A DNA stretch of 27,000 bases from an uncultured Muribaculaceae bacterium (GTDB lineage: Bacteria > Bacteroidota > Bacteroidia > Bacteroidales > Muribaculaceae): the NCBI GenBank assembly GCA_910585275.1, contig CAJUCW010000044.1, positions 1 through 27,000 of the forward strand. Direction: 5' to 3'. This document shows positions 16,414 through 24,419 of the stretch, in pieces (position 1 is the first letter of the stretch; each line of letters starts with the position of its first letter). The translations under genes and the position numbers were made by a program. Below the pieces are notes generated by a model, which was not told the DNA's origin, did no database searches, and worked only from the letters and a program-made list of their open reading frames with translations.

Positions 16414-17916
16414 ATGAACCTCAATCTCAGCCTCAATCCAAACAAGGTTGTGCAGTTTCTCCAGAAGCAACCTTGCGACATCAGAAAAGCCGACCTCATT
16501 CGCTTTGTAAAAGACAATGGCATAAGAATGGTCAATTTCATGTATCCCGCCGACGACAACCGACTAAAGACCCTGAACTTCGTCATCAACTCGGAAGAAT
16601 ATCTCGATTCAATCCTCACATATGGAGAAAGAGTTGACGGGTCAAGCCTTTTCCCGTTTATCGAAGCCGGCAACAGCGACCTCTACGTGATTCCAAGATA
16701 TGCCACTGCTTTTGTTGACCCGTTTGCCGAAATTCCTACACTTACCCTTCTCGCTTCATTTTTCGACAAAGAGGGGAAACCGCTCCACTCTTCCCCGGAA
16801 TTCACGCTGCGCAAGGCATGTGAAGAGTTTACGAAAACCACCGGTATGGAATTCCATGCCATGGGCGAACTTGAATATTACGTCATCGCCCCTGACACAG
16901 GACTATATCATGCCGTTGATCAAAAAGGTTATCATGAATCGGCTCCTTATGCCAAATTCAATGATTTCCGCGTGGAATGCATGGAACTTATAGCTCAAGC
17001 CGGAGGACAAATCAAGTATGGACACAACGAGGTAGGCAATTTCACTCTCGAGGATATGATTTATGAACAGAACGAGATAGAATTCCTGCCTATTCCGGCA
17101 ATGCAGGCCGCCGACAATCTCATGATTGCGAAATGGATTATCCGCACGCTTGGTGCAAAAAAAGGATACGACGTTACTTTCGCACCTAAAATCACCGCCG
17201 GGAAAGCCGGTAGCGGACTCCACATACATTTCAAGATTATGAAAGACGGACGCAACATGATGACCGAAAACGGCCAACTCAGTGATATTGCGAAGAAAGC
17301 CATCGCCGGGATTCTCGAACATGCCGATGCCATCACAGCCATGGGCAACAAGGTTCCTACGAGCTATTTCCGTCTCGTTCCTCATCAGGAGGCCCCCACT
17401 TCGATTTGCTGGGGCGACCGCAACCGTTCTGTCCTTGTCCGCGTTCCACTGGGATGGACTGGTAAAATCGACATGTGCTCGCAGGCAAATCCACTTGAAA
17501 GAAACGACGTGACCGCATCCCCGCAAAAACAGACGGCAGAACTTAGAAGTGCGGATGGCTCGGCCGACGTTTATCAGCTCATCGCCGCCATGGTAGTGGC
17601 CGCAAGGAAAGGGTTTGAACGTGACAACTCGTTGCAAAGGGCTGAAGACATGTATGTGAACGTCAACATTCACAACGATGAAAACAAAGACAAATTGGCT
17701 CAACTCAAATCGCTCCCTGACAGCTGCACGGCTTCGGCCGACGCACTGGAACGCCAGCGCGAAGTTTTCGAGGAAGCAGGAGTGTTCTCGCCGCAGCTTA
17801 TCGACGGTATAATCGGCAAGCTTCGCAAATATCATGACAAAGACCTTAGGAAGAAAACCGAAGGAAGCCACAACGAAATGATGAACGTGGTCCGTAAATA
17901 CTGGCATTGCGGATAA
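16414..17916 (+). CDS. Type I-like glutamine synthetase
   Basis: This 500-residue protein has the full set of type I glutamine synthetase catalytic motifs: GELEYYV (metal-binding Glu pair), HNEVG and EQNEIEF (further metal Glu), AGSGLHIHF (the His of GSGxHxH), APTSICWGDRNRSVLVRVP (ATP/glutamate arginines) and ELRSADGSADVYQLIAAM. I see no NLYxLP-type adenylylation site near the C-terminus, so control by covalent AMP transfer is unlikely. It is about 30 residues longer than E. coli GlnA. It differs wholly in length and sequence from GlnN in the same window, so the organism carries two glutamine synthetase classes. A gamma-glutamyl-amine synthetase with another substrate cannot be excluded. It has its own consensus promoter and a hairpin after it. 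Confidence 0.88.
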   Translation: MNLNLSLNPNKVVQFLQKQPCDIRKADLIRFVKDNGIRMVNFMYPADDNRLKTLNFVINSEEYLDSILTYGERVDGSSLFPFIEAGNSDLYVIPRYATAFVDPFAEIPTLTLLASFFDKEGKPLHSSPEFTLRKACEEFTKTTGMEFHAMGELEYYVIAPDTGLYHAVDQKGYHESAPYAKFNDFRVECMELIAQAGGQIKYGHNEVGNFTLEDMIYEQNEIEFLPIPAMQAADNLMIAKWIIRTLGAKKGYDVTFAPKITAGKAGSGLHIHFKIMKDGRNMMTENGQLSDIAKKAIAGILEHADAITAMGNKVPTSYFRLVPHQEAPTSICWGDRNRSVLVRVPLGWTGKIDMCSQANPLERNDVTASPQKQTAELRSADGSADVYQLIAAMVVAARKGFERDNSLQRAEDMYVNVNIHNDENKDKLAQLKSLPDSCTASADALERQREVFEEAGVFSPQLIDGIIGKLRKYHDKDLRKKTEGSHNEMMNVVRKYWHCG

Positions 17917-17937
17917 TCGGCCCCGATATAATGCTTA

Positions 17938-17978
17938 ACATATGTAGGGCTATGCCTCCGGCATAGCCCTACATATGT
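17938..17978. terminator. 19-bp hairpin between convergent genes
   Basis: A perfect 19-bp inverted repeat (17938-17956 and 17960-17978) with a 3-base loop lies between the stops of the second glutamine synthetase (plus) and the ThiF-like gene (minus). Being symmetric and placed between convergent genes it probably terminates both, although no strong U-tract follows on either side. Confidence 0.7.
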
Positions 17979-17997
17979 CTTATAACATCCGGTTTTC

Positions 17998-18699
17998 TCA
18001 CAAAGAGAAAACCTTAAAATCGTTTGTTCTTAAATCAAAAGTCAGTATCTTTCCTTTCAATGTCTCGCCAACACAGGCAATATATTTTATCGTCTCCGAA
18101 GCCTGGATTGAAGCGCACAAAGCTGCGGCCGAACCCAATACTCCGGAAATCTCACAAGGAAGCATTCCCGATTCTTCCTCACCAAAAATGTCAGACATCA
18201 TCATCTGGCCCGGGGCTATAGACATCACTTGTCCACGAAAACCCGACACTCCTCCGATGCAACATGGTTTACCCAACTCTCGACAAACCTTTTCCACCAT
18301 CCCTTTAGATGCCGGATTATCGGTAGCATCTACAACGAAATCGACGTTTCGGAAATACGCCATAGCCTTCTTTTCATCTATGAAAGCGTCATGGCAATCT
18401 ACTGTAATATCCGGATTAAGCGAAATAATCCTATCGGAAAGTACTTGCGATTTCTTTTTTCCACAATCCTTGGTTTCAAAGAAAAATTGTCGCTGAAGGT
18501 TCGAAACATCCACCGTATCGAAATCGAAAATCACGAGTTTCCCTACGCCGGCACCTGCCAACTGCATGGCCACCATGGAACCTAAGGCACCGCATCCCAC
18601 GATTGCGACACTTGCCGACAACAATCTGTTCTGCCCTTCAACGCCAAACCCGTCAATACCTATCTGGCGGGAATACCTTACTCTTCCCTCGGCGTTCAT
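17998..18699 (-). CDS. ThiF/MoeB/HesA-family E1-like adenylyltransferase
   Basis: This 233-residue protein has the Rossmann ATP-binding loop GCGALGS (35-41), the acidic end of strand two IFDFDTVDVSNLQRQF (57-72, with the adenylation arginine at 70), Lys near 82-83 and VVDATDN (122-128). Such enzymes adenylate the C-terminus of ubiquitin-like sulfur carriers (ThiS, MoaD) or other substrates. The paired CxxC zinc sites of MoeB are absent. A single Cys182 in LPCEISGVLG sits where related enzymes have their acceptor cysteine. No thiamin or molybdopterin genes are nearby; instead it starts 6 bases after the MscS-type gene and should be co-transcribed with it. The partner is unknown. Confidence 0.85.
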   Translation of the reverse strand: MNAEGRVRYSRQIGIDGFGVEGQNRLLSASVAIVGCGALGSMVAMQLAGAGVGKLVIFDFDTVDVSNLQRQFFFETKDCGKKKSQVLSDRIISLNPDITVDCHDAFIDEKKAMAYFRNVDFVVDATDNPASKGMVEKVCRELGKPCCIGGVSGFRGQVMSIAPGQMMMSDIFGEEESGMLPCEISGVLGSAAALCASIQASETIKYIACVGETLKGKILTFDLRTNDFKVFSL

Positions 18700-18705
18700 G
18701 TAATA

Positions 18706-19638
18706 TCACTTATTGTTGAGGCACATACCTTCAGGCACATCCGCAAGATGCACGTCGAGCTGCGGGAACGGGAAAGCAAAACCTTTTTCCGGCAATTCAT
18801 TATAGAAACGCTCGTTCATCCGGAAAAAAAGAGTCCAATAGTCGCCCGATTTCACCCAAGCCCTGACCGTAAAGACAATGCTGCTGTCGGCAAGCTCGCC
18901 GAGACCTACAAAAGTCGGCATGGCAGGATTGTCTTTTACAACAGTCTCTTCTTCATCAAGCATCCCAAGAATCACCTCCTTTGCTTTTGCAGCGTCGTTG
19001 CCGTATGAAAGGCCTACCTTCCACTCCAACCTGCGATAATCTTCTTTCGAGTAATTGTTGATGGTGCCGGTGGAAAGGCCTCCGTTAGGAATGATAATCT
19101 GTTTATTGTCTGCCGTGTTGATTACGGTGTTGAAAATCTGGATTTCCTTGACGGTGCCGGTGAAGCCTTGCACCTCGATGAGGTCGCCCACCTTATAGGG
19201 TTTTATAAGAAGTATGAGCACACCACCCGCAAAATTCTGAAGCGTGCCGCTCAAAGCCATACCTATTGCAACACCGGCTGAAGCGAAGATGGCGATAAAC
19301 GAACTTGTTTCTATGCCGAGAATTCCGATTATGGTGATAATCAAGATAAAGAAAAGGAGCATATTCACCAGCGACAAAACGAATGTCGTCAGCGAGGCGT
19401 CCACTTTCCTATTAACCATTATGGAACGGACAAGCCCGTAAATTTTCTTAATTATGAACTTGCCGACATAAAAGACGAGTATGGCGATGAGCACCTTAAA
19501 AGAAAAATGCACGATGCCGTTGGCAATCGTGGAGAGCGCATCGTCAAAACTCAATCCCTTAAGCGAATCGAAAAAACTTTTGGAGCCGGCCGCCTGCTGG
19601 GCAATTATGTCTCCGGCTGCGTTGTCTGTCTGAAACAT
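18706..19638 (-). CDS. MscS-family small-conductance mechanosensitive channel
   Basis: This 310-residue inner-membrane protein has three membrane segments (about 39-60, 83-105 and 113-143). The third carries the Gly/Ala-rich pore helix AGVAIGMALSGTLQNFAGG, followed by the MscS beta-domain hallmark KPYKVGDLIEV and IFNTVINTADNKQIIIPNG, and a cytoplasmic cage ending in the PFPQLDVHL motif. Such channels open under membrane tension to release solutes during osmotic downshock. Length is close to E. coli MscS (286) with a longer N-terminus. It precedes the ThiF-like gene by 6 bases and follows the C11 protease gene by 54 bases, all on the same strand. Confidence 0.93.
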   Translation of the reverse strand: MFQTDNAAGDIIAQQAAGSKSFFDSLKGLSFDDALSTIANGIVHFSFKVLIAILVFYVGKFIIKKIYGLVRSIMVNRKVDASLTTFVLSLVNMLLFFILIITIIGILGIETSSFIAIFASAGVAIGMALSGTLQNFAGGVLILLIKPYKVGDLIEVQGFTGTVKEIQIFNTVINTADNKQIIIPNGGLSTGTINNYSKEDYRRLEWKVGLSYGNDAAKAKEVILGMLDEEETVVKDNPAMPTFVGLGELADSSIVFTVRAWVKSGDYWTLFFRMNERFYNELPEKGFAFPFPQLDVHLADVPEGMCLNNK

Positions 19639-19692
19639 TGTAATTCTATCGGTTATTCTTATTAATTAATTTGTTTTATCTGTATCTCAAAG

Positions 19693-20901
19693 TCAATACA
19701 CCCTCTTATACCAATCGAGCGTTCTATAATAGTTTGCCTTGTCGGTAGTCGATGCAGGATCATACAAATGACATGAAATACCGGAATATTTTTCCTTGTC
19801 AATCGGCTGATAATTGAAATCCCGGGGAGTCGCGTCGCTCCATATAACAAATTCCGACATCGCTTTGTTAAATTCCTCCACATCGGGAGCATCCGCATTA
19901 TTTCCTGTCATTAACTTTGTATATTGTCCGAAATCATAAAAGGGACCAATTCTGCCTCGGGAATAACACAAAAGCCCGTTAGAACTTACTTTTTTATCCT
20001 TCAAATAGGCTGCCTTGCAATAATCTGCCACTACCTCCAGTTTACTCATATCAACCACTGCTATGGTAGCGGTTCTATAAGAGGATGAAGGATACTCTGC
20101 ATAATAATTGAAAAATGCCTTGGCTCCTTCCACAAGGTCCGGGGTCTCCCTCAAAAAATATGGAAGCGTAAGATTATAAGGCATTCCAGGTGTATATACC
20201 TCCGTGGGGTAACCTACAAAGTAGTCGCATTTATTTCTTAATTCATATATGGTTTCTATTCCGCTCATGTAGCAAGCATCAAACCATATAAAACTGAACA
20301 TTCCGTCCGGTATTGCATCGGCAAGTTCGTCGATGTCAATCTCATCATAATAAGAAGGATTTATATCCGGATTGTTGTCTGAACCGAACGAATACATTTC
20401 TGGAAGATGTCTTTCATAAAACCCTCCATTATCTGTCGCTTTTGCGCCATGAGTGGAAAAGGATGGATCAATTCCTGTGCCATGTGACCATAAAACAAGA
20501 CCGTATGAGTCAGCCGAACGCTCCATCGCAACATCTCCGATAACCTCTGCAATCCGCTTTGGGTCTGTAGAATAAAGGTTCTTGTCGTAGGTCTTTATAA
20601 CCTCGAAACGGCATTCCCCCGTCTCATCCTTTACTATCTCTGAAAGAGTGGGGTCACTATTTTTTGTCACCTCATAGACAAGCATTGAGAGTCCGTCAAG
20701 GTCCATATCTTTGGCAGCAAGAAGCATTTCTTCCTTATCATCGACAAGATTACTATAGAGATTGTTGGATGCTACCGCATATAAAAGCACTGTGCGCTTT
20801 CTTCCGACTTCTATCGGTTGCGGAGCGGGGTCTTCGCCGCAAGAAACCAATGCAATGGGAAAAACCATTGCAAATATCAAATTAGATATAATAGATTTCA
20901 T
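19693..20901 (-). CDS. Clostripain-family (C11) cysteine protease lipoprotein
   Basis: The 402-residue product begins with a lipoprotein signal (MKSIISNLIFAMVFPIALVSC, lipidated Cys21), so it should be anchored in the envelope. The mature part has the caspase-like clan CD dyad: His140 in LVLWSHGTG and Cys210 in IWFDACYMSG. This identifies peptidase family C11, whose characterised members cleave after basic residues. It is about the size of other Bacteroides C11 proteins. The frame is open 26 codons upstream, but only the internal ATG at 20901 gives a proper signal peptide. It is divergent from the rprX-like kinase across a 310-base regulatory region. Confidence 0.87.
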   Translation of the reverse strand: MKSIISNLIFAMVFPIALVSCGEDPAPQPIEVGRKRTVLLYAVASNNLYSNLVDDKEEMLLAAKDMDLDGLSMLVYEVTKNSDPTLSEIVKDETGECRFEVIKTYDKNLYSTDPKRIAEVIGDVAMERSADSYGLVLWSHGTGIDPSFSTHGAKATDNGGFYERHLPEMYSFGSDNNPDINPSYYDEIDIDELADAIPDGMFSFIWFDACYMSGIETIYELRNKCDYFVGYPTEVYTPGMPYNLTLPYFLRETPDLVEGAKAFFNYYAEYPSSSYRTATIAVVDMSKLEVVADYCKAAYLKDKKVSSNGLLCYSRGRIGPFYDFGQYTKLMTGNNADAPDVEEFNKAMSEFVIWSDATPRDFNYQPIDKEKYSGISCHLYDPASTTDKANYYRTLDWYKRVY

Positions 20902-21211
20902 ATCATAAGTAATAAAATCGGGTGATAATCCGTAAATCCGGACACATAAAACCATTTTAATAACGCATTTTTCCGACATTGATTATACAAACTCCCCAAA
21001 AATCATTTGAACACACACATTCACACCTTCATCTTCTCAATTTCAGTGTTTTTATCCGAGGAAAATTGAAATTTTCACATTTAATTGTTAAATTTGCGCC
21101 GAAATGTTAAAATCGCAAATAAACCAACTGCGTTTTTAATTGTTAAATCTATGTAACAAATATGGAATTGGGTTAACTCTCTTCCCCGGTTCACAAACAA
21201 TTCAAGATTAG
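20902..21211. other. Intergenic region between the C11 protease and the kinase
   Basis: This 310-base AT-rich stretch holds no gene. It contains the kinase promoter and a repeated 14-mer, TTTAATTGTTAAAT, at 21080-21093 and 21135-21148; the first copy overlaps the -7 box. No consensus promoter was found for the protease gene on the minus strand. Confidence 0.7.
21065..21096 (+). promoter_or_regulatory. Promoter of the rprXY-like genes
   Basis: ATTG (21065-21068, one mismatch to TTTG) and TAAATTTG (21089-21096) are 20 bases apart. The predicted start near 21100 leaves a leader of about 110 nt before the kinase ATG, which contains the second 14-mer repeat. Confidence 0.6.
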
Positions 21212-22768
21212 ATGAAGAAATCGATAATATGGCTTCTTACAATAGTGATGTCGATCACTTTCGGCGCTCTCCTGTATTTCCAGATCATGTATCTTGAGAA
21301 CATGGTCAAGATGAGGGATGCACAGTTCTCCGAAATAGTGATGCGGTCGTTGTCGTCCGCTTCGGCATTCCTCGAAAAGAAAGAGACGCTTCACTTCCTT
21401 GAAGAAGACGTGAACATCATTGAATCAAATATTTATGAAGAGCAACCGTTTTCCACAGAAGGGGAAAACATACGCTATACGGTTGAAAGTCCCGACGGCA
21501 CCGTCACTAAATATACCCTTGCGGCCGAAGTTGACCGCTCGAAGCAAGACCCGTCTAAAATAGGTTTTCCTTCCCCTACCGGCAGCGTGCAGAGCCACTA
21601 TCGCAACATGCAGGAAGTAATCCGAAGCCAATATCTTTACCAGCGTGAGCTCCTCAACGAGGTTATCCTCTCTATTTTAAGAGACGCCGGCCTACGCCCT
21701 GCATTCGAACGTGCGGACTCTACCGTGATAAAGAGCTATCTTACTTCTGAACTTGCCAGCTATGGCCTTAACGTCCCGTTTACTTTTGCCGTCACTACGG
21801 GTAAAGGTGCCATCATTTATGCTACCGACGGATATGAGGAACACAACGACAAACCGCAGTATTCGCAGGTGCTTTTCCCCAACACCGACAATCAGCTCCG
21901 TCTAAACGTGGAATTTCCCACCAAGAGCTCATACATTTTTTCAAGCGTAAGATTCATCATCCCTACGCTTGCCTTCACGTTGATTCTTTTGGTAATCTTT
22001 CTCTACACGATCATTCTTGCCTTCAGGCAGAAAAAGCTGACGGAAATGAAGACCGATTTCATCAACAACATGACGCATGAGTTGAAAACACCGATTTCCA
22101 CCATCTCCCTCGCCGCCCAGATGCTCAACGATGATTCGGTCCGCAAATCGTCGTCGTCGCTCAAGCACCTTTCCCAAGTGATTGGAGACGAATCCAAACG
22201 CCTCCGTTTCCAGGTGGAGAAAGTGCTCCAGATGTCGGTTTTCGACAATTCCGGATCTGCTTTGAAATTCAGCGACGTCGATGCCAACCTTACCATCCAG
22301 AATGTGGTAAACACATTCAAGATAAAGGTTGAGAAATATGGAGGGGCAATCACCACGCATCTCGATGCCGTGGATTCGATTGTAAGCGTTGACGAGATGC
22401 ATTTCACGAATATTATTTACAACCTTCTCGACAATGCCGTGAAATATATGAGGGAGGATGAGGAACCCCGGCTTTCTATTTCCACCCGCGACAGTGACTC
22501 CAGAAAACTGGAAATACGCATTGCCGACAACGGGATTGGAATCCGGAAAGAAGACCTTAAAAAGATTTTCGAGAAATTCTATAGGGTATCGACCGGCAAC
22601 CGCCATGACGTGAAAGGCTTCGGACTCGGATTGGCATACGTTAAGAAAATGGTTACGATATTCGAAGGCCATGTATCTGTGGAAAGTGAAATCGGGAAAG
22701 GATCCACTTTCATTATCACCCTTCCGCTTGCGTCTTCACTCAACCAAGACAAAAACGTAAAAGAATAA
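21212..22768 (+). CDS. rprX: Sensor histidine kinase, RprX-like
   Basis: This 518-residue inner-membrane kinase has a first membrane helix at about 5-27, a periplasmic sensor region to about 245, a second helix at about 248-271, then the HisKA domain with NNMTHELKTPISTISLAA (phosphorylated His289). The catalytic ATPase domain shows IIYNLLDNAVKY (N box), IADNGIGI (G1), IFEKFYRV (F) and GFGLGLAYVKK (G2). Length and sequence resemble RprX of Bacteroides fragilis (about 519 residues). The cognate regulator gene starts 26 bases later, an RprY-type pair. RprXY in B. fragilis was first described by effects on tetracycline-related and porin phenotypes in E. coli, and RprY is linked to oxidative stress; the signal here is unknown. 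Confidence 0.9.
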   Translation: MKKSIIWLLTIVMSITFGALLYFQIMYLENMVKMRDAQFSEIVMRSLSSASAFLEKKETLHFLEEDVNIIESNIYEEQPFSTEGENIRYTVESPDGTVTKYTLAAEVDRSKQDPSKIGFPSPTGSVQSHYRNMQEVIRSQYLYQRELLNEVILSILRDAGLRPAFERADSTVIKSYLTSELASYGLNVPFTFAVTTGKGAIIYATDGYEEHNDKPQYSQVLFPNTDNQLRLNVEFPTKSSYIFSSVRFIIPTLAFTLILLVIFLYTIILAFRQKKLTEMKTDFINNMTHELKTPISTISLAAQMLNDDSVRKSSSSLKHLSQVIGDESKRLRFQVEKVLQMSVFDNSGSALKFSDVDANLTIQNVVNTFKIKVEKYGGAITTHLDAVDSIVSVDEMHFTNIIYNLLDNAVKYMREDEEPRLSISTRDSDSRKLEIRIADNGIGIRKEDLKKIFEKFYRVSTGNRHDVKGFGLGLAYVKKMVTIFEGHVSVESEIGKGSTFIITLPLASSLNQDKNVKE

Positions 22769-22794
22769 AATAAAAAAACTAAAAATATAAAGCT

Positions 22795-23511
22795 ATGGAC
22801 GACAAACTGAAAATCCTGCTCTGTGAGGACGACGAAAACCTGGGTATGCTGCTCAGGGAATTCCTCCAGGCCAAAGGCTTTAACGCCGACCTCTACCCCG
22901 ACGGTGAAAAAGGGTATAAAGCATTCTTAAAAGGGAAATACGACCTCTGTGTGCTCGACGTGATGATGCCCAAGAAAGACGGTTTCACACTCGCGCAGGA
23001 GATACGCAACGTCAACGCCGAAGTGCCTATCATATTCCTCACCGCGAAAGCTCTGAAGGAAGATGTGCTTGAAGGTTTTAAATTAGGTGCCGACGACTAT
23101 ATCACCAAGCCCTTCTCAATGGAGGAACTCGTGTTCCGCATCGGAGCAATCCTCCGCCGCGTAAAAGGGAAGAAAGACAAAGAAATCACTCTTTATAAAA
23201 TCGGCAAATATACATTCGACACTCAGAAACAGGTGCTCATCACCGACAACAAGACGCAGAAACTCACCACAAAGGAGTCGGAACTTCTTGCCCTTCTATG
23301 CTCGCACGTCAATGAGATTCTCGAACGTAATTTTGCGCTTAAATCCATCTGGATTGATGACAACTATTTCAATGCACGAAGCATGGACGTCTATATCACG
23401 AAGCTTCGCAAACTCTTGAAAGACGACCCCAACATTGAAATCATCAATATTCACGGAAAAGGCTATAAGCTTATTGCTCCCGATAGTAATTCCTCTTCCG
23501 AAGGTGAATAA
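22795..23511 (+). CDS. rprY: Response regulator, OmpR family, RprY-like
   Basis: This 238-residue protein has a receiver domain (about 1-122) with the acidic pocket EDD (11-13), phosphoacceptor Asp55 in LDVMMPKKDG, Thr83 and Lys105 in ADDYITKPFSMEEL. An OmpR-type winged-helix DNA-binding domain follows (about 133-232) with LTTKESELLALL and NYFNARSMDVYITKLRK. It closely resembles Bacteroides RprY in length and motifs, and it follows the matching kinase by 26 bases on one transcript. The repeated 14-mer upstream of the kinase is a candidate autoregulatory site, although that is inference. Confidence 0.92.
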   Translation: MDDKLKILLCEDDENLGMLLREFLQAKGFNADLYPDGEKGYKAFLKGKYDLCVLDVMMPKKDGFTLAQEIRNVNAEVPIIFLTAKALKEDVLEGFKLGADDYITKPFSMEELVFRIGAILRRVKGKKDKEITLYKIGKYTFDTQKQVLITDNKTQKLTTKESELLALLCSHVNEILERNFALKSIWIDDNYFNARSMDVYITKLRKLLKDDPNIEIINIHGKGYKLIAPDSNSSSEGE

Positions 23512-23600
23512 AACCGCTCGTTTCAACAGATAAAAGCCGCCATAACGGGGAGAACCGGGAAATAGCCACCCGATTCTTCCCTTTTTCTATATCCTGCACC

Positions 23601-23634
23601 GAAAACTGACAACCGACAACGGAAAACTGACAAC
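23601..23634 (+). repeat. Direct repeat GAAAACTGACAAC, 21-base period
   Basis: Two identical 13-mers start at 23601 and 23622, and a partial ACCGACAAC copy lies between them. They bracket the position where the -33 element of the acyltransferase promoter should be. Such GACAACTGACAAC-type runs recur as low-complexity repeats between genes in Bacteroidetes and some other bacteria, so they may be a dispersed repeat rather than an operator. Confidence 0.65.
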
Positions 23635-23641
23635 TTTTCAC

Positions 23642-23649
23642 TATCTTTG
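23642..23649 (+). promoter_or_regulatory. Candidate -7 box of the acyltransferase gene
   Basis: TATCTTTG matches TAnnTTTG and ends 4 bases before the ATG at 23654, so the predicted transcript would start at or next to the start codon (leaderless). No TTTG is present at -33; that position lies within the GACAAC repeats. Confidence 0.5.
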
Positions 23650-23653
23650 CGTC

Positions 23654-24394
23654 ATGAAAGTTCTTTACCGCATATATCAATGGCTAATCGCCGGTCCGAT
23701 TTTTATTGTCGCAACTATTATAACGGCAATAATAACGAGCATCGGTTCCCTGCTCTCCGGGAAACATTTCTGGGGCTACTACCCTGCCCACATCTGGTCG
23801 AGGTTCTGCTGCTGCCTCGCCCTCGTCAGAGTGAAAGTGAAAGGACGTGAGAACATCGACAAAAACACCTCCTATATTTTCGTTGCCAACCATCAGGGGG
23901 CGTTCGATATCTGGTCGATTTACGGATACCTTGACCATAACTTCAAATGGCTGATGAAAAAAGATCTCGAAAAGATATTTATGGTTGGCCCGGCTTGCAA
24001 ACGCGCCGGACATATTTTCGTTGACGATTCCAACATCCATGCCATAAAACAGACCATCGCCGAAGCCGAAAACACGTTGAAGGGAGGAATGTCGCTCGTC
24101 ATTTTCCCGGAAGGCAGCCGCACATGGGACGGCAAGATGATTCCTTTCAAACGCGGTGCATTCATGCTTGCATCCGAATTCAAACTTCCCGTGGTGCCGA
24201 TAACCATCGACGGCAGTTTCCGCCGCATGCCCCGCTACACCTACAACATCTCCCCCGGCAAAATAACCATGACCATACACAAACCCATCTATCCCGGCGA
24301 ACGTGGATTCAACACAAAAGTGCTGATGTCACAATGCCGCGAAGCCATCAACTCCGCCCTACCCCCTGCCGACCAAGACCTCCCCTCCAAATGA
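23654..24394 (+). CDS. plsC: 1-acyl-sn-glycerol-3-phosphate acyltransferase (PlsC-type)
   Basis: This 246-residue membrane-associated enzyme should add a second acyl chain to lysophosphatidate in phospholipid synthesis. It has an N-terminal hydrophobic segment (about 9-35), the catalytic NHQGAFD motif (79-85; HX4D with His80 and Asp85), the glycerophosphate-binding FPEGSRT (151-157) and the VVPITIDGSF segment of motif IV. Length is typical of bacterial PlsC. It stands alone after the two-component genes with its own -7 box, and the broken outer-membrane gene on the other strand ends 26 bases away. Another acyltransferase of the same superfamily (such as an ornithine-lipid enzyme) is possible but less likely. 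Confidence 0.88.
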   Translation: MKVLYRIYQWLIAGPIFIVATIITAIITSIGSLLSGKHFWGYYPAHIWSRFCCCLALVRVKVKGRENIDKNTSYIFVANHQGAFDIWSIYGYLDHNFKWLMKKDLEKIFMVGPACKRAGHIFVDDSNIHAIKQTIAEAENTLKGGMSLVIFPEGSRTWDGKMIPFKRGAFMLASEFKLPVVPITIDGSFRRMPRYTYNISPGKITMTIHKPIYPGERGFNTKVLMSQCREAINSALPPADQDLPSK

Positions 24395-24419
24395 TTCCAA
24401 CGATTACCAAAAAAGAATA

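Noticed and set aside
23471..23680. Minus-strand 69-codon frame containing CQFSVVGCQFSV
   Set aside because: This is the translation of the GACAAC-type repeat, a well-known source of spurious protein predictions.
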